Origin: Pohlia nutans
Lineage: Eukaryota; Streptophyta; Bryopsida; Bryales; Mniaceae
NCBI GenBank assembly: GCA_022496805.1
Contig: CM040106.1
Location: 7,192,001-7,256,000, forward strand
DNA: 64,000 bases
Reading direction: 5' to 3'
In this document: one piece after another, positions 47,279 through 59,267 of the stretch
Layout of the letters: every line of letters begins with the position of its first letter
How positions within the stretch are numbered: the first letter of the stretch is position 1
Translations under genes and position numbers: made by a program
Notes under the pieces: model-generated
Told to the model about the DNA's origin: nothing
Seen by the model: the letters and a program-made list of their open reading frames with translations, nothing else
The model's database searches: none

Positions 47279-49858
47279 TCAAATTGCTATGTAATCAGAA
47301 TCTCCTTTCACCTCTGCTCCGCTACTGTCCTCTGGATCATATGACTCGTCGTCACTTTTAGAGTAATACTCGTTTCCCTTTCTCTCCTTGTATGTTGGTT
47401 GGATACTCTTCATTTTCCGCGTGGATCCACTTGCGTCAAGGGGGGTTTTAACTCGTTGTCCTGGCTTTGGCGGAGAAAGAGCAAATGGTTGCATGAGCCT
47501 TTTTTGATTAGCGTTGCAGTTTGCTGTTGAGCCAAATTTCTCTCCACTCGATGCTATATATTTTGGGCCCACAAGTGTCTCCTTCATTGTACTCTTCTCC
47601 ATTGGGTGTTGATTGTGCCTTGGGGGCACACTTGAAGGATTTTTTATTATAGCCACTGATAAAGCCAGATTTCCGTCGCTTTCCGAATCTGCATTCAATT
47701 CTCTCATACGTTTATTCACTGCTTTGGAAAGGGATATCAATGCCGTTGAAGATGCAAGTGGAACTCAGGGTGTTGGTGTTTTTGACTTATCAAATAAGGC
47801 TCTAGATACAAGGGTGGTCCTCTGCATTTGGTCTTCAAGACGAGGTCCACGAGGAGAATCTCTCTCTACAAACTTCAACGGACTCTTACTAATTGGACCA
47901 AATTCTTCCTCTATGCCTTTCCATTTGGGGTGACCATTGTTCACCATTGTGGCCTTTCCCTTAGGAGAAAGCTCCAACTGAGAATCTTTGGGGTCCTTCA
48001 AAACAGCCACACGGTGTCAATTCTTGTACCACAATCTTCACCACGTTTGTCCCCCTCTTCTTCACCCAACTCCGGAATTGAATTGTTCTCTTCTCTGACA
48101 TTCACACCGGTATCGTCGGCATTTGATGCTTGCACGTGATTGCCCTCCTCTCCATCCTCAGCAAACTTGTATACATCGTGGCTTGATCGACCAGATCTTG
48201 GTGGAGAGGATTCAAGCCTTTGTGGAGAGAGTTGATCACTCCAATCGTCAAGATGCTGTGATGGCATATAAGTCGTCTGCCACTTCCTTATTGTGTAGCA
48301 AATATGGATTCAAAAGTGCACCCGCATTGTGTAAATCCGTTCTGACCAATGCCCATCGGTCGCGAAAGTGCTTCTCCACATCAAAGCTTTCTCCACCGTC
48401 AAATGTAAAGAACTCATCCTTCACCCTTTTAATGTGTTTCTCCACATTGTGAAAGATGTGTCAAATTTTGCCCATACCAGGTTCCCCACTGTCAAAATCC
48501 CGCAGTGCATACATCAACAGTGCAACCACCTCCTGAAAGTTAGTGCATCGTTGCCAAAAGTGATCGTCCAGTATGTACCTTCTCACATCTCAAGACATGG
48601 TGCGCGCTTTAATCTTTCTGTTGTCTCGAAGTGTGACGACATAAGACGTCCACTGTTTGTCCACCACTGACTGCTCTAAGGAATGTCTGACTTCGAGTAA
48701 TCTATCCACCCTCATGAAATTTGATCCAAATCTAGTTTTCCCTGCCAATACAAGGCTGAATTTCTTCTCGTGCTTTCAAAATAGTGCAAGAGGCATGTGA
48801 CTCTTCTTTATAAACGTCACGATCGTCCGGGCCTTCTTCAGCATCTTTGTTATCTACTTTGCCTTCCCGATGTCCCCCAATAACAGGTTCATTGCATGAA
48901 CAGCACACCCTTGGAAGTATATGTGGTCATATTTGTTCGTCACGATATCCACTGCTGCCTTCATGACAAATGCGTTGTCCGTTGCAATTTGCTCCACGTT
49001 TTGCGATCCAACGGCTTCAATGAACTTCTCTATGATGGTCGCTTGGTACGTTGTTGTCTTCGAATGTCCCGAAGTGTCTACCGATCCAAGAAAGTGTTCT
49101 CCTACCGCAGACACTATCATGCAATTGAATAATGGTTGGTTTGTGCACGAGCTCCATCCATCAAATTTCAACATGGCTCCAAACTTGCGAACGCTATCTG
49201 CCATTTTACCTTCCAAGACCGCCCCTAGCTCATTCTTGGCTTGCACCAAGAGTTTCTTCCGTAAGTCATTGTAAGAGGGTGGTTTGTACGGTCCCTGAAA
49301 ATCAGAAGTCCTCCGTATGGCCTCTTTGAAAGTTGAATTTCGTGCTATCGACAAAGGGATATTTGCCTCGTAAAAGAACCTTGCCCATATCTTGTCTAAC
49401 TCCCTTCGTTTCTCTTCCTGAAAACCCTCTGGTATTCCTGCTTGTCGCAATGGACGGCCGGCGTTGCGAGCTGCACTGTCACGTTCCAGGGATGGTGGTC
49501 GGCTCGCGGTAGTTTTGTTTGTATTAGAACCTGACCTCTGAATTCGAATCTCCTGTGGTCGATCGCGCGACTCTCGATGCATTGATTGCGGTATGCAAAG
49601 CTCTATGATGTCCATATTTCCCGCTCTCGGAGTGCGACATTCATCGGATTGATCTGGATTTGGACGCTTTGGAGGATCTCCTTTGCAATTAAGAAAGAGC
49701 CCTTTGATCTGCGGTGTAAGTCTCTTGCATATACCTACGCCAGTGTCACGGTTTCCTGATGCGTTTCGGTATCTAAGGTGACTCAACATCCTCGCCGCCT
49801 TCTTTGCAAAATGTGATGCACATAATAAACAATTCACTTTTCCTCTAGCTATACCCAC
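47279..49858 (-). pseudogene. hAT-superfamily transposase (BED and DUF659 type), decayed
   Basis: Single frame from the Met at 49858 to about 48248 with TAG 48854 and TGAs near 48778, 48595, 48463 and 48248. CLLCASHFAKKAARMLSHL resembles a BED finger. A DUF659 core follows: FFYEANIPLSIARNSTFKEA, YKPPSYNDLRKKLL, KFDGWSSCTNQPLFN, FLGSVDTSGHSK, IATDNAFVMKAAV and YFQGCAVHAMNLLL. Downstream FSLVLAGKTRFGSNFMRVDR, DHFWQRCTNFQ and RWALVRTDLHNAGALLNPYL are the usual hAT C-terminal blocks. Below 48248 the frames (48267-47998, 48010-47765, 47740-47279) are Ser/acid-rich and probably the disordered tail. It would cut and paste its own element; terminal repeats were not found. Confidence 0.85.
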
Positions 49859-50149
49859 ATACCAATCTTCTCAATTGCTTGGCATCTTGAAAGGTTCAAA
49901 AGGGTTGAGGTTCCGCTACCCAATAGTTTTAAATGACGGCGTGCAATACCTCGTGATCGTGTGACGAAAAAATGTATGATGTATGTCAAATTCAATAGTT
50001 ATCAAATTCCAAACAGAATATGACAACCGCGCATTCAAACTTGGTAATGGTCAAGCAAGGGATACAAAATGTTGCCCATAGCTTTTGACAATTAGTGAGT
50101 TCAAGTGAACTCACCAATACAAAACTGTCATGATTTATACTACCATCCG

Positions 50150-50390
50150 GCGAACTAGCCGTTCAACTAGCCGTTCAACAAACGTGCCCCCTCGCAAGCG
50201 AAATGGACTGGTCCATTGTGCCGTCCGCTGTGCCGTCTAATATGCCGTCCGATAGCGTTGGCCTAGATCGGATGCACCGGAGGGGACGGTCTAGATCGGG
50301 CAAGGTGCATCGGACGGGCTCGACCGAACGCGCTGGAACGGACGGTCTGGATCGGACAACGTCCATCGGGCGGACTCGATATGCATACAC
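50150..50390. repeat. GC-rich GTCCGAT cluster 2
   Basis: GTGCCGTCCGCTGTGCCGTC, TATGCCGTCCGATAG and inverse-oriented GATCGGACAACG, GGAACGGACGGTCTGG. It begins about 290 bp upstream of the hAT gene's first codon. Confidence 0.65.
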
Positions 50391-50514
50391 ATTCAAATAC
50401 ATACAAGTACATACAAATACATACAAATACATACAAATACATGTACATATATACATACATACACATATACATATATATGTGTACAAGTATGTGTATGTGA
50501 ATATGTGGATGTAT

Positions 50515-50563
<49 letters not shown>

Positions 50564-50665
50564 GACCATTTGTATATGTATATATTTATATATACACATA
50601 CATGCATGCACATACGCATACACATACATTTATTTACATGTATGTAAATAGATACGTACATACAT
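50391..50665. repeat. Microsatellite block
   Basis: ATACAAATAC words at 50395-50450, alternating CATA/TGTA words, then (TA)n at about 50524-50560, then ACATACA words. All open frames here are repeat translations. From 50666 to 51025 is plain AT-rich DNA. Confidence 0.9.
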
Positions 50666-51357
50666 GTGTATTCAATATGTGCAACTTCAATTTAATTTCA
50701 TACATACTATTCATATGAACATGCATACAATAGATTCAATTCTAATTTAAATTCAAGTTTTCCCCTCTAACTAGGTTTATAAAATATAAATTGTAACATA
50801 TATTTTGTGATAATTTGTTTTTGAAAATTGACGTGGTCTTTCCTTCTTAAATGATGATTGTGATTCCATTGAATGAAGTTACTCTATTAGGTTCGAATTA
50901 ATGTATGCAAAAAAAAATGCTAACTCTTATGGAATTCAAATTGGAACCCATTGCTTTATTATTTTGCATTTATATTTGAATATCTTGCCTATTTATTCAA
51001 TTGGTAAGTAATTACAAGTCAATTCATGAAATTGGCCAAAAGTGGGAGGGAGTATGAACAAAGGAGGAAAGGGAGAAGGGCAAGGTGGCGGGGGGGCGGA
51101 GTTAGCTTAGAATGGAGAGGTACAAGACATCATGCAAGAGGTAGGGCAGACCGCTCTCCTAGTAATGAAGCACTACAAGAATTTAATGCGAAGCACAATA
51201 AATGTTGGAACATTCTTTGACCGTACTCATAATAGTCTACAAAGTACGTGAGGATTCTTGAAGTGCATGTCGAGCCAAGGAGTTGGGCTCGAGGAGGAGG
51301 AAGGGAGAGCAATGGAACAAAAAAACACACTACTTTGGACAAACCCCATGGGCTGCT

Positions 51358-51735
51358 GACCCACGCCGTCCGCGGGCGGCCCGTCCGATTGTGCCGTCCG
51401 CACTGCCGTTCGATCCTGCGTCCTCTTTGCCGTCCGATTACATGTCCGTTCTGCCGTCCGATGTCACGGTATCGTCCGAGTGCGCATGTTTGTCCGATCA
51501 ATCCGTCAGGCAGGCGTGGTCCGTCTGATATGGGGACCTGGCGCGAGCCGTCCGATCAGGTCATGCGATCGTACGCCCATGCCTGTCTAATTGGAGGGTC
51601 GAAATGTACGGGTAGACATCGGCCGTCGTATGAGAATGTCCGCTCCCACGCCGTGTGATGGAACTGGTACGGTCCAATCTGGGCTGTCTAATCAGGCTGG
51701 CGTCTGCTGTACACTTCATCCGTCCTAGGCGGACA
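51358..51735. repeat. GC-rich GCCGTCCGAT cluster 3
   Basis: The most regular cluster: GCCGTCCGA or close variants about every 15-30 bp (CGTCCGATTGTGCCGTCCGC, TTTGCCGTCCGATTAC, TCTGCCGTCCGATGTC, GAGCCGTCCGATCAGG). A CACTACAAGAAT at 51171 recalls CACTA-element ends, but no partner end was found. Confidence 0.7.
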
Positions 51736-52347
51736 ATATAAATGGCGGACAACTTTCTTCGTCTGCTCAGAGAGGCGGTGGGCATGGTGATGTTGCGATA
51801 GCACTTGCACCGACTCTGCCATGTTTTTATTCAGTCTCTGGGTCACGCTGTACGCATGTTTGACTTCATTCCGGGACGTTTACAGCACGTTGCGCTTCTA
51901 CCTTGCACGCGATTTCCTAGCGTTGTTTTGACTTCCCACGATGTTTCACCGAAGCAGCACCAGTAAGAGATCTTTACAAGGGACTCCTCAAGATATAAAC
52001 TGGGATCAAGTCGTTGACTACAATTGTGTTGCGGAGCCAGGATGAGACATTGAGCCGGCGAGAATGAGGAGTTGTAAAATATGCAAGCAATACGTGAAGA
52101 TGACACATTTTGCCAAGATTTGGCCACGATCTCAAATGGTAGTGTCTAGCCCTCGTTGGGAAGGCCCAACTGCGACGTGCCAAAGCAACCATTTCGGAGA
52201 ACGGTATTGGGAGGTGCACAATTTCGTTGGATTGCTTAACTCAAAACCAACCATCATGAAATATTCTACAATGGCAATGGTTTGGGTTGAGATTGTATTG
52301 CACAAGGATGTGGATTAGAGTACAGTGTTCGGAAAAACGTTGAACGT

Positions 52348-52980
52348 TTGAATCATTCACAAAGCTTTATTCCCACCAACAGGATTGGACCGAGTGATTG
52401 TGTGCCGCAATGGTCTAATCATCGAGCGAATGCGACAAACGTTGTTGTTTCTGATAATGACACCTCGCAACGGGAAGTACGTCCACGCAATACATATCTG
52501 CAACGCGACGTTGAGAACTATCCCGCGATGTTCTGAACTCCTCCTCAGCATGGCTATGAAAATCATCATGGAACTTCACATCAAGTAGGCAGGGATGAAC
52601 AAAGGGAGCTAGCCATGGCTAAGAATGATAATGCATACGCTGTAAACAATGATGAACGGGTTCCGTATCCGGACAGATACAGTACTCCACGAGCATATTC
52701 TCCCGAAAGGACCCACAACGATTTTGGACATCATGGGTTTCAAAGCCATACTCCTATTTATTCTAGCCCCGGCGAAAGCTCAGCAAGTACTGCACCCTTG
52801 AGTTTTGGTAGGGATATCTATAGTGCTGCAGACAGCCTCCTTGACGGATTTGCTGCTGGGCCATCGAGTCAGTATGATCGAGATGATGAGTATGAAAGAG
52901 ATCTTCAAGAAGCCATAAGACGGAGTGAAGAGGAAGAGAATGAAAGGCGCCTGATAGATCAACGTTTTTTTGAGCAATAG
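52348..52980 (+). pseudogene. Disordered protein with UIM-like C-terminus
   Basis: One plus-strand frame with a TGA at 52534 (CGA likely before). The first ATG after the stop is at 52615, which would give 121 residues. Composition is Ser/Pro/Tyr/Asn-rich and hydrophilic. Near the end ERDLQEAIRRSEEEENE fits the ubiquitin-interacting motif (acid-x2-L-x2-A-x3-S-x-E). Upstream short frames (51.9-52.3 kb) include a CKICKQ Cys pair. Tails of some hAT proteins look alike, so this may be the end of a deleted hAT gene; a host origin is not excluded. Confidence 0.4.
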
Positions 52981-52989
52981 TGGGACGCG

Positions 52990-53640
52990 GAACGTGGGAC
53001 ATTTCGGGGACATCGGCGATATTAGGCGGATTTAACTGGACTGTCTATGCTCCAGTGGAAGTTGAAACCTAGCCTAGACCGTAGAATCCAATGTCTTCAA
53101 TTTTGCTTTGTATAGACCAAGTCATGTCCTTAGTTTGAATTTTGTTTAGATGCTACAAAACTTTGGATATATTGTAGGTAGCAAGAGCTAATGCTCTAGG
53201 CTTATAAAGCATGTAAGGCTCATTGTGTGAACATTATAAGCATAAATATTTATATATATAAATATATAATCTAATCGCGAAGAGTAAACTGGTCATGAGT
53301 AAATAACCCACCGTTATTTCCATTAATAAGAGATCGAGTTCATAACTTACAAAAAGATTTATACATTGTCTTGGTGTCGCCTTGACTTTTATAGTAGACC
53401 TTACATACCCGGTTGAAAACAAAATGAGTTTAGTTCACATGCAATGGAGGGGCGAGAAGCTTATCTTAGAACTTGGTTGTGCACAGCACAGTTGACTCTC
53501 CAAGAAGGACTCCCATCACATTCTCATTTCCTACTCCTTTTATTACTACCCTGTGCAACAAAAACCTCCTTTGCAAATAAAGTAATTTATGAAAAACATC
53601 TTGTCTCACTATCCTAAGAAGTTCATGCCGGCAAACGATC
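52990..53640. other. Spacer, nothing recognised
   Basis: AT-rich sequence, with a short TATA-rich stretch at 53250-53270. It resembles a 3' flank. Confidence 0.3.
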
Positions 53641-53644
53641 CACT

Positions 53645-55270
53645 AAAAGTGCACTTTATTGAACCCCTCTTTATTTTAGGTCCTTGCTACACACTCTCCA
53701 CTTGAATTAAGTGGCTTCCCGTATTTACTTTTGGCCGAGCAGTTTCTTGAACCGTCTTCATCATCAAACAACCTCATGAGCTTCTGTGCTTCAAGTGCAG
53801 TTCGGCAACATCAGATCTTACAAAAACGAAATCGTGAAGATCGTAACGAACACCTTTGAAGTGCATACTCTCGTAACTTGAGATCCAGCTTGCCTAAACC
53901 CTAAATTGTAATCTCGATTGAAACACTAGAGAGGGTATTGCCCATTCGCCCCCTGCTTTGTGGACGCATGCTTTGTTTTCTCTAAAAAAAGATGAGCATG
54001 CAATTTATTAAGTCACTCATAAGCATGATAAACACACGTAGTTTGCAAAGAAGTAAACTAGTCTCTTACACACTTATCCAGTCACCCTCCGAAGGCTCAA
54101 CTAGAAAAAGATGAGCATTCTAAGGTTTCTAAGGCTTTTGTAGCATGAGGCGTCAGCATGAGGTGACAACCTAACTCGAAGTACCATGCCGCAAAGTTGA
54201 CACTTGAATACCTTCCTGATAGACTTCATTCAAGTCTTAGTGGTGCCTAGTCCTCTCTCATGCGCCATGATAGTATCATAGTACTACATCCTAATCTGGC
54301 TTTAGACACCGAGTCCCGTGACACCCTAAACCCTACTAGTGTTAGTGTCCCATTGAGAATTTGGAACGAGATAGAGAGCATTGCCCTATGTAGTCAAAGG
54401 GTGCAGTACTGTCGTAGGGTGTATTACTCTAGTACTATCATGGCGCATGAGGGAGGACTAGGCACGACTAAGACTTGGATGAAGTCTATCAGGAAGGTAT
54501 TCAAGTGTCAATCTTGCGGCATGGCACTTATAGTTAGGTTGTCACCTCATCTTGACGCCTCATGCTACAAAAGGCTTAGAAACCCTAGAATGTTCATCTT
54601 TTTCTAGTTGGACCTTCGGAGTGTGACTGGGTGAGTGTGTGAGAGACTAGCTTACCTCTTTGCAAACTACGTGTGTTTATCATGCTTAGGAGTGGCTTCA
54701 CTTGGATTAATTTAGGGGTTTTATTCTCCAAGAAGGTTTCTCGACATATAAATTTTGACCGTTCAATTGCATCATTCTTGAGACAAAGCCCAAACCATAC
54801 GATATGGCATGCACACGATGTGTATGGGCATGACAAGGGTTTAGGGTTTAGGGTTGAGGGTCTATACAACATTAAAATCTCCAAGCGCGTCCTACAAGGC
54901 TAAGGTTCTAGCAACTACAGCCCTTTTCAAAGGCGGAAAGGCAAAGCATGCGTCGACAAAGCCGGGGGCAAATGGGCAATACCCTCTCTAGCGTTTCAAT
55001 CGAGATTAAAGTTTAGGATAGGAAAAGTGGATCTCAAGCTACGAGAGTATGCACTTCAATGGTGTGCGTTTGGCGTTCCGACCTTCACGATTGTCTTTCT
55101 GTGAGAACTGGTATTGCCAAACAACACTTAGAGCACACAAGCTCGTGAAGTTGTTTGATGATGAAGTGGGTTTGAAGAAAGTGCTGGGCCAAAGGTATGT
55201 ATAGGAAGCCACATGATTCAAGTGGGGAGTATGTAATGTGGAACAAAAATGAAGAGGGGTTGAATAAGTT
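53645..55270. repeat. Large inverted repeat
   Basis: Left arm about 53645-54286, right arm about 54430-55270, loop about 143 bp. Matching segments, written on the left strand, include CACTTGAAT-A-GTGGCTTCC, TTCATCATCAAACAAC, GAAGTGCATACTCTCGTA, GAGAGGGTATTGCCCATT, AAGCATGATAAACACACGTA and CATGCGCCATGATAGTA. The right arm has about 230 bp more, including a GGTTTAGGGTTTAGGGTT stretch at 54837-54862. The right arm leads into the coding region of the kinase-like gene, so the left arm is an antisense copy of that gene's 5' portion. Confidence 0.85.
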
Positions 55271-55289
55271 GGTCCACGCATTGCCTGCT

Positions 55290-56255
55290 ACGGCCAAGGT
55301 CATTGAAGTGGAGCACAAATCACACAAGGGTGCATATGCTACCATCAAGAGGGTTTGAATTGAAGGAGCTCCAGGGTTTGCACCTCATTGGGAGTTTGCT
55401 TCGAAACTTTCAAAACAGGCGAAGACTAGACCGGATCTTGCGATATTGGAACCCCAAAATGAAACGATGGCCGTTCAAATTGACCATCTAGGTGTTATAC
55501 AATACCTGGCTATTCATGCTTCGAAATATGAGGGTTATGCATATTGGTGGAATGGTAGGACATTGCGACAGATGTTGAATTTAGACAACACGTAGTGAGA
55601 CGATATCTACGCGCGTACGTTGCATACACCTATGTCAGCAGACGATGTGATCAAAGCAAGTTATCTAAGGCGGTTTCGTAAAAAAAGAACGGAGTTGGCG
55701 TGGGCATTTGTGATCATCATGCAGGAGGGACACATGACCAACAACCTGCACAATGATTTATCTCCCGATAATATCCTTTTTCATTTCCCTGCGGGCGAGA
55801 TGCGTGTATACATCGGGGTATGTGACTGGGGCATGTTATCTTTTTCAACAGAGCCAATGAAGTCACTATATGGGTTCAACAGTACTGAGGAAATGCAAAA
55901 GGATCTTGCAGAACGGTGGTGGGTGGATCCTACGATTGCTTATGTACGTAAGCCAGATGCCCATGTGGAGATACGCCCACCAGTGACGATGACAACTGAG
56001 GCATATGGAGTTGCAAAAATTGCTATGCGCATCAAAAAGGGCAACATGTCAGAGGATTATTGGAAGTTGTAGACGCCTGGAGAAACTTCAGCATTATTGA
56101 GACAACAAGATTTGGCAGACGTGTTCGAGAGCTATTTGAATCGATTGTGCAGCCATGATCGAGAAAATGCTGGAGGTTTAACTCATATAGTGACACGTTT
56201 TAGGAGCATATACAAGTGGCCTGTACCGTACGAGCATTTTAGAAATGCGACATAG
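55290..56255 (+). pseudogene. Protein-kinase-like gene, copy 2, decayed
   Basis: One frame with TGA near 55356, adjacent TAG-TGA at 55593-55598 and TAG at 56070, ending at TAG 56253. HKGAYATIKRV is the Gly-rich loop; NLHNDLSPDNILFHF the catalytic loop; VYIGVCDWGMLSF holds DWG in the DFG position; RWWVDPTIAYV takes the APE place; TTEAYGVAKI is helix F. The beta-3 Lys is not evident. Each stop is a C-to-T step from Arg or Gln codons. Same family as the gene at 44.9-46.7 kb on the other strand, but with DWG rather than DWD and clear sequence difference, so not a recent duplicate. The mariner begins 8 bp after the stop. Confidence 0.65.
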
Positions 56256-56262
56256 TGATATA

Positions 56263-57966
56263 CTCCCTCTGTCCCATTATATCTGATGGGTATTAAAAGT
56301 TGCATGGGATTACGGCTATTAATGGGAATTAGAAGCGTCAGGTTAGATACGTGGATAGCTCTCACCAAGATCTTTACGGCAAGATATGAATCGGTCATGT
56401 TGCACCTGGCATTCAGAGAGCATTGGCGTGCAAAGAGTTGCGATCGACCTTACCTTACTGGAATCCCCGCTGAAATCTCAAATATTGTTAGAACACGCTG
56501 AAATTGCTCAAGAAGGTAGTCAGGCTCCCAAGTATGGTTCTGTCCAACTAGCAGCGCCAGGCGGTGTATCAAGAACTTTTAACGATGCTGAAAGTCGACG
56601 GTAAACCAGTGAAAGGCTCATTCTCTGTAGTTGCTGTTCATTTAGGTGTTGGGTGGAGGACAATTAGCCGCATCTGGAGTAGGGCAAAGGAAGATGTAGC
56701 TTAGGGGGCTCTGGTTCCTTGTGTCGCCACCCATTTCAAGAATTGTGGTCGAACTAAAAGCAACAAGGACGTTTTTTCGGTGCTGACTTCCATTCCGTTT
56801 AGTCGTCGAACCACTCTTCGTTCAATGGCCGCGGCCAGTGGCATTCCACGTTCTACTTTGGGCAGATTGGTCAAACAGGGAGCGATTCGTCCACATTCAA
56901 ATTCAATCAAGCCATTGTTGACAAACTGCAACAAGATTGCCCGCCTACAATTCTGTCTGTTCATATTGCAGCCATCGTCAAATTCCTTCCACGACATGTA
57001 CGACGTCATTCACGTGGATGAGAAGTGGTTCTACATGACCAAAGCCAGCAAGCGATATTACTTGGCAGATGGCGAGTTTGAACCGTTGCAAACATGTAAA
57101 TCGAAGCGCTTCATCGAGAAGGTAATGTTCTTGGCCGCTGTCGCTCGGCCCAAGTACGATCATCACCGCAAGACGATGTTCAATGGCAAGATAGGCATCT
57201 GGCCGTTTGTTGTCAAGGAGCCCGCCAAGCGTGCAAGCAAAAATCGTCCTGCTGGGACAATGATTACGAAGCCCGTCATGGTCGGAAAAGATCAGTATCG
57301 CGACATGCTGCTGGAGAATGTGATGCCGGCTGTTCAATTACAGTGGCCGCGCGTCACTGCCGCACGTCCCATCTTCATCCAACAAGACAACGCCAAACCG
57401 CATATATCGACGTTGGATGAGGCCTTCACGGACGCTGCACGAACCGCCGGCTTTCATATCCGACTTCGCTGTCAACCACCGAACAGCCCGGATATGAACG
57501 TTCTGGATCTGGGATTCTTCAATGCCATTCAATCGTTGCAGCACCAGAGCGTCCCCAAAAATGTTGACGAGCTCATAGTCATTGTCGAGAAAGCATTTCA
57601 CGATCTGGATGTGAGCAAACTCAACTATGTGTTTCTCACTTGGCAACAATGCATGCTGGCAACACTCAAGGATGGTGGCGAGAACGGCTACAAGATCCCC
57701 CACATGGGCAAGGAGAGTTTAAATTGTGCCGGAATGTTGCCTGTCACCATTGATGTTGAACAAGGATTGCTTGATAGCGTGCGATCGGCAGTATCGTCTG
57801 TGTAATACATATGGTTGTAAGCTTAGAGACGACACAATCAGATATGTAGTCAATTCTGCCAACGGGCACTGTAAAGTGTTGAATTTGTAATAAATTGAGT
57901 ACCGATCAGACTTTCAGGGACAAAATAGTAAGTGCATACCGATCACCCATTATGGGACAGAGGGAG
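56263..57966 (+). mobile_element. Mariner-like element (plant DD39D), full length
   Basis: 1704 bp between CTCCCTCTGTCCCATTAT and its inverse ATTATGGGACAGAGGGAG, flanked by TA on both sides (56261-56262 and 57967-57968). The terminal words are those of plant mariner-like elements and Stowaway MITEs. One transposase gene inside. Confidence 0.95.
56540..57805 (+). pseudogene. Mariner transposase, one premature stop
   Basis: Frame open from just after a TAG near 56535 to TAA at 57803, with a single in-frame TAG at 56702. The N-terminal part holds a helix-turn-helix (SVVAVHLGVGWRTISRIWSR, then TTLRSMAAASGIPRSTLGRL). The catalytic core has HVDEKWFYM (D1), FIQQDNAKPH (D2) and PPNSPDMNVLDLGFF; counting from D2, the Asp of VLDLGFF comes after 39 residues, the DD39D spacing of plant mariners. 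All three Asp are intact. Sequence before 56540 is degraded, so the start codon is not certain. It is much better preserved than the other elements here, so likely a younger insertion. Confidence 0.9.
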
Positions 57967-57974
57967 TAGTTCTT

Positions 57975-58825
57975 TTGGTTTTGAGAATAGTAGTAACGGA
58001 ATTAAATTGTTCTATGGCTATTGCAGTGTGCTTATCTATAGAACATCTGGACTTAAGTTGACTATCAGTGAAATATTTTGTTTTTTGATATTTATGAAAA
58101 AAAAAAATTCCATACATTAGGAGAAAAATGGGGTCCCAAAGGGGCCCTGTAAGACAGCCCGTGGTAGGTGAACCGACTGCCCAAGTACCCCTTTTTATGT
58201 AAATCCATTGGTGCAATCGGTGCCCACTGATAGCGTCGGAAGCCACAGTGCTGGCAGTGTCTGCAGTGTTGGCAGCGTCGATTGGCGCGACCCACGGAAC
58301 TGCACTACTGGCAACCACGGTGGCACTATTGGTGCCCTCGTGTAAAGTGCACGGTTTTGTCTAAAATTATCAGCACGTGCCAAAGGCAAAGGCCCCTTTG
58401 TGACTACTAATTTCTCCTAATGTGTTTTATTGTTTTTGGGATTTTGCTATCTATATGTTCATTGATATTAGTGGGTTTTGCAGCCATGAGTTCCGGTACT
58501 CCATTTTGGAATTTTTTTGCACACATGGGTACCTAACGTTATTAGAATTTAGAAACACCCTCAATTTTCTTTAATATTTTGGAAAATAGTTCTTCCATGT
58601 GTTATTGGAATTTTGCTAACTCTATGGTTTTTGACTAGGATTTGCAATCTGTGGATTTGTGTTGACAGTTTGAATTAAACATACGACATTGTGGACTAAT
58701 GAATCCAACCGTACAAGTGTTACCTTCACACTCTCGTTTACAACTTTGCTTTGTACATCAACTCCATTCATGTTTTCCAGCACCCATTTGTGAACGAATC
58801 TTTGAAAACAATGTTGAATTAGCAC
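57975..58825. other. Spacer, nothing recognised
   Basis: AT-rich, except 58190-58345 where GTGCTGGCAGTGTCTGCAGT-like GC-rich, self-similar words occur. No gene recognised. Confidence 0.35.
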
Positions 58826-58828
58826 CTA

Positions 58829-59130
58829 AACTCCTAACTGCCTAAGCGTTCATCTTTTGGACGATATACAGAGTTCATCCCAAATTTCTCATCCGTCATG
58901 CACTTTTGTAGTGTGGATTTTTTATTGTAAATTCGATGGGAAGTTAGCTTCGCATGTATGTAATCCGAATACAAAGGGATGATTTGTGAATTTTTTATGC
59001 CTCATTTCATGTTGTAGAGATTCACCCAAACAATTTAAGATTTTAGTGAAAAGCTCTCTAGAATAAGCAAACTCCTAATTTTAAGGAACCCAAAAACTCC
59101 AAAATTCACTACACTTACACTATTACATGT
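58829..59130 (-). repeat. TIR-bounded repeat family, inverted partial copy
   Basis: Begins CTCCTAACTGCC (inverse of GGCAGTTAGGAG). CATCCGTCATGCAC, TGCCTCATTTCATGTTGTAG and TTTTAGGAGTTT-like sequence are inverse matches to the 60.5-61.1 kb copy. The other end is lost. Confidence 0.6.
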
Positions 59131-59267
59131 CAACCAATCACAAAGAATTACATCTGTAGAGTGGCAATATCTTGCTCGTGATTAATTGTGAATTTCCCGT
59201 TTCAGATATAATCCAAATTAATTGGGAATAGCAATCATGGATGTAACCGTATGGATAGAGTCTAAAA

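Noticed and set aside
46655..50390. GC-rich clusters 1 and 2 as the two ends of the hAT element
   Set aside because: They do flank the hAT gene, but cluster 1 overlaps the start of the kinase-like gene, similar clusters occur elsewhere without hAT, and no terminal inverted repeats or 8-bp target duplications were seen.
50203..50718. Tyr/Ile/His-rich ORFs on both strands
   Set aside because: They translate TA, CATA and ATACAAATAC microsatellite sequence.
51169..51182. CACTACAAGAAT as a CACTA transposon end
   Set aside because: No inverse partner (TTCTTGTAGTG) and no CACTA transposase was found.
54837..54862. Interstitial telomere (TTTAGGG repeats)
   Set aside because: Only about two and a half units, within a larger inverted repeat; too short to claim.
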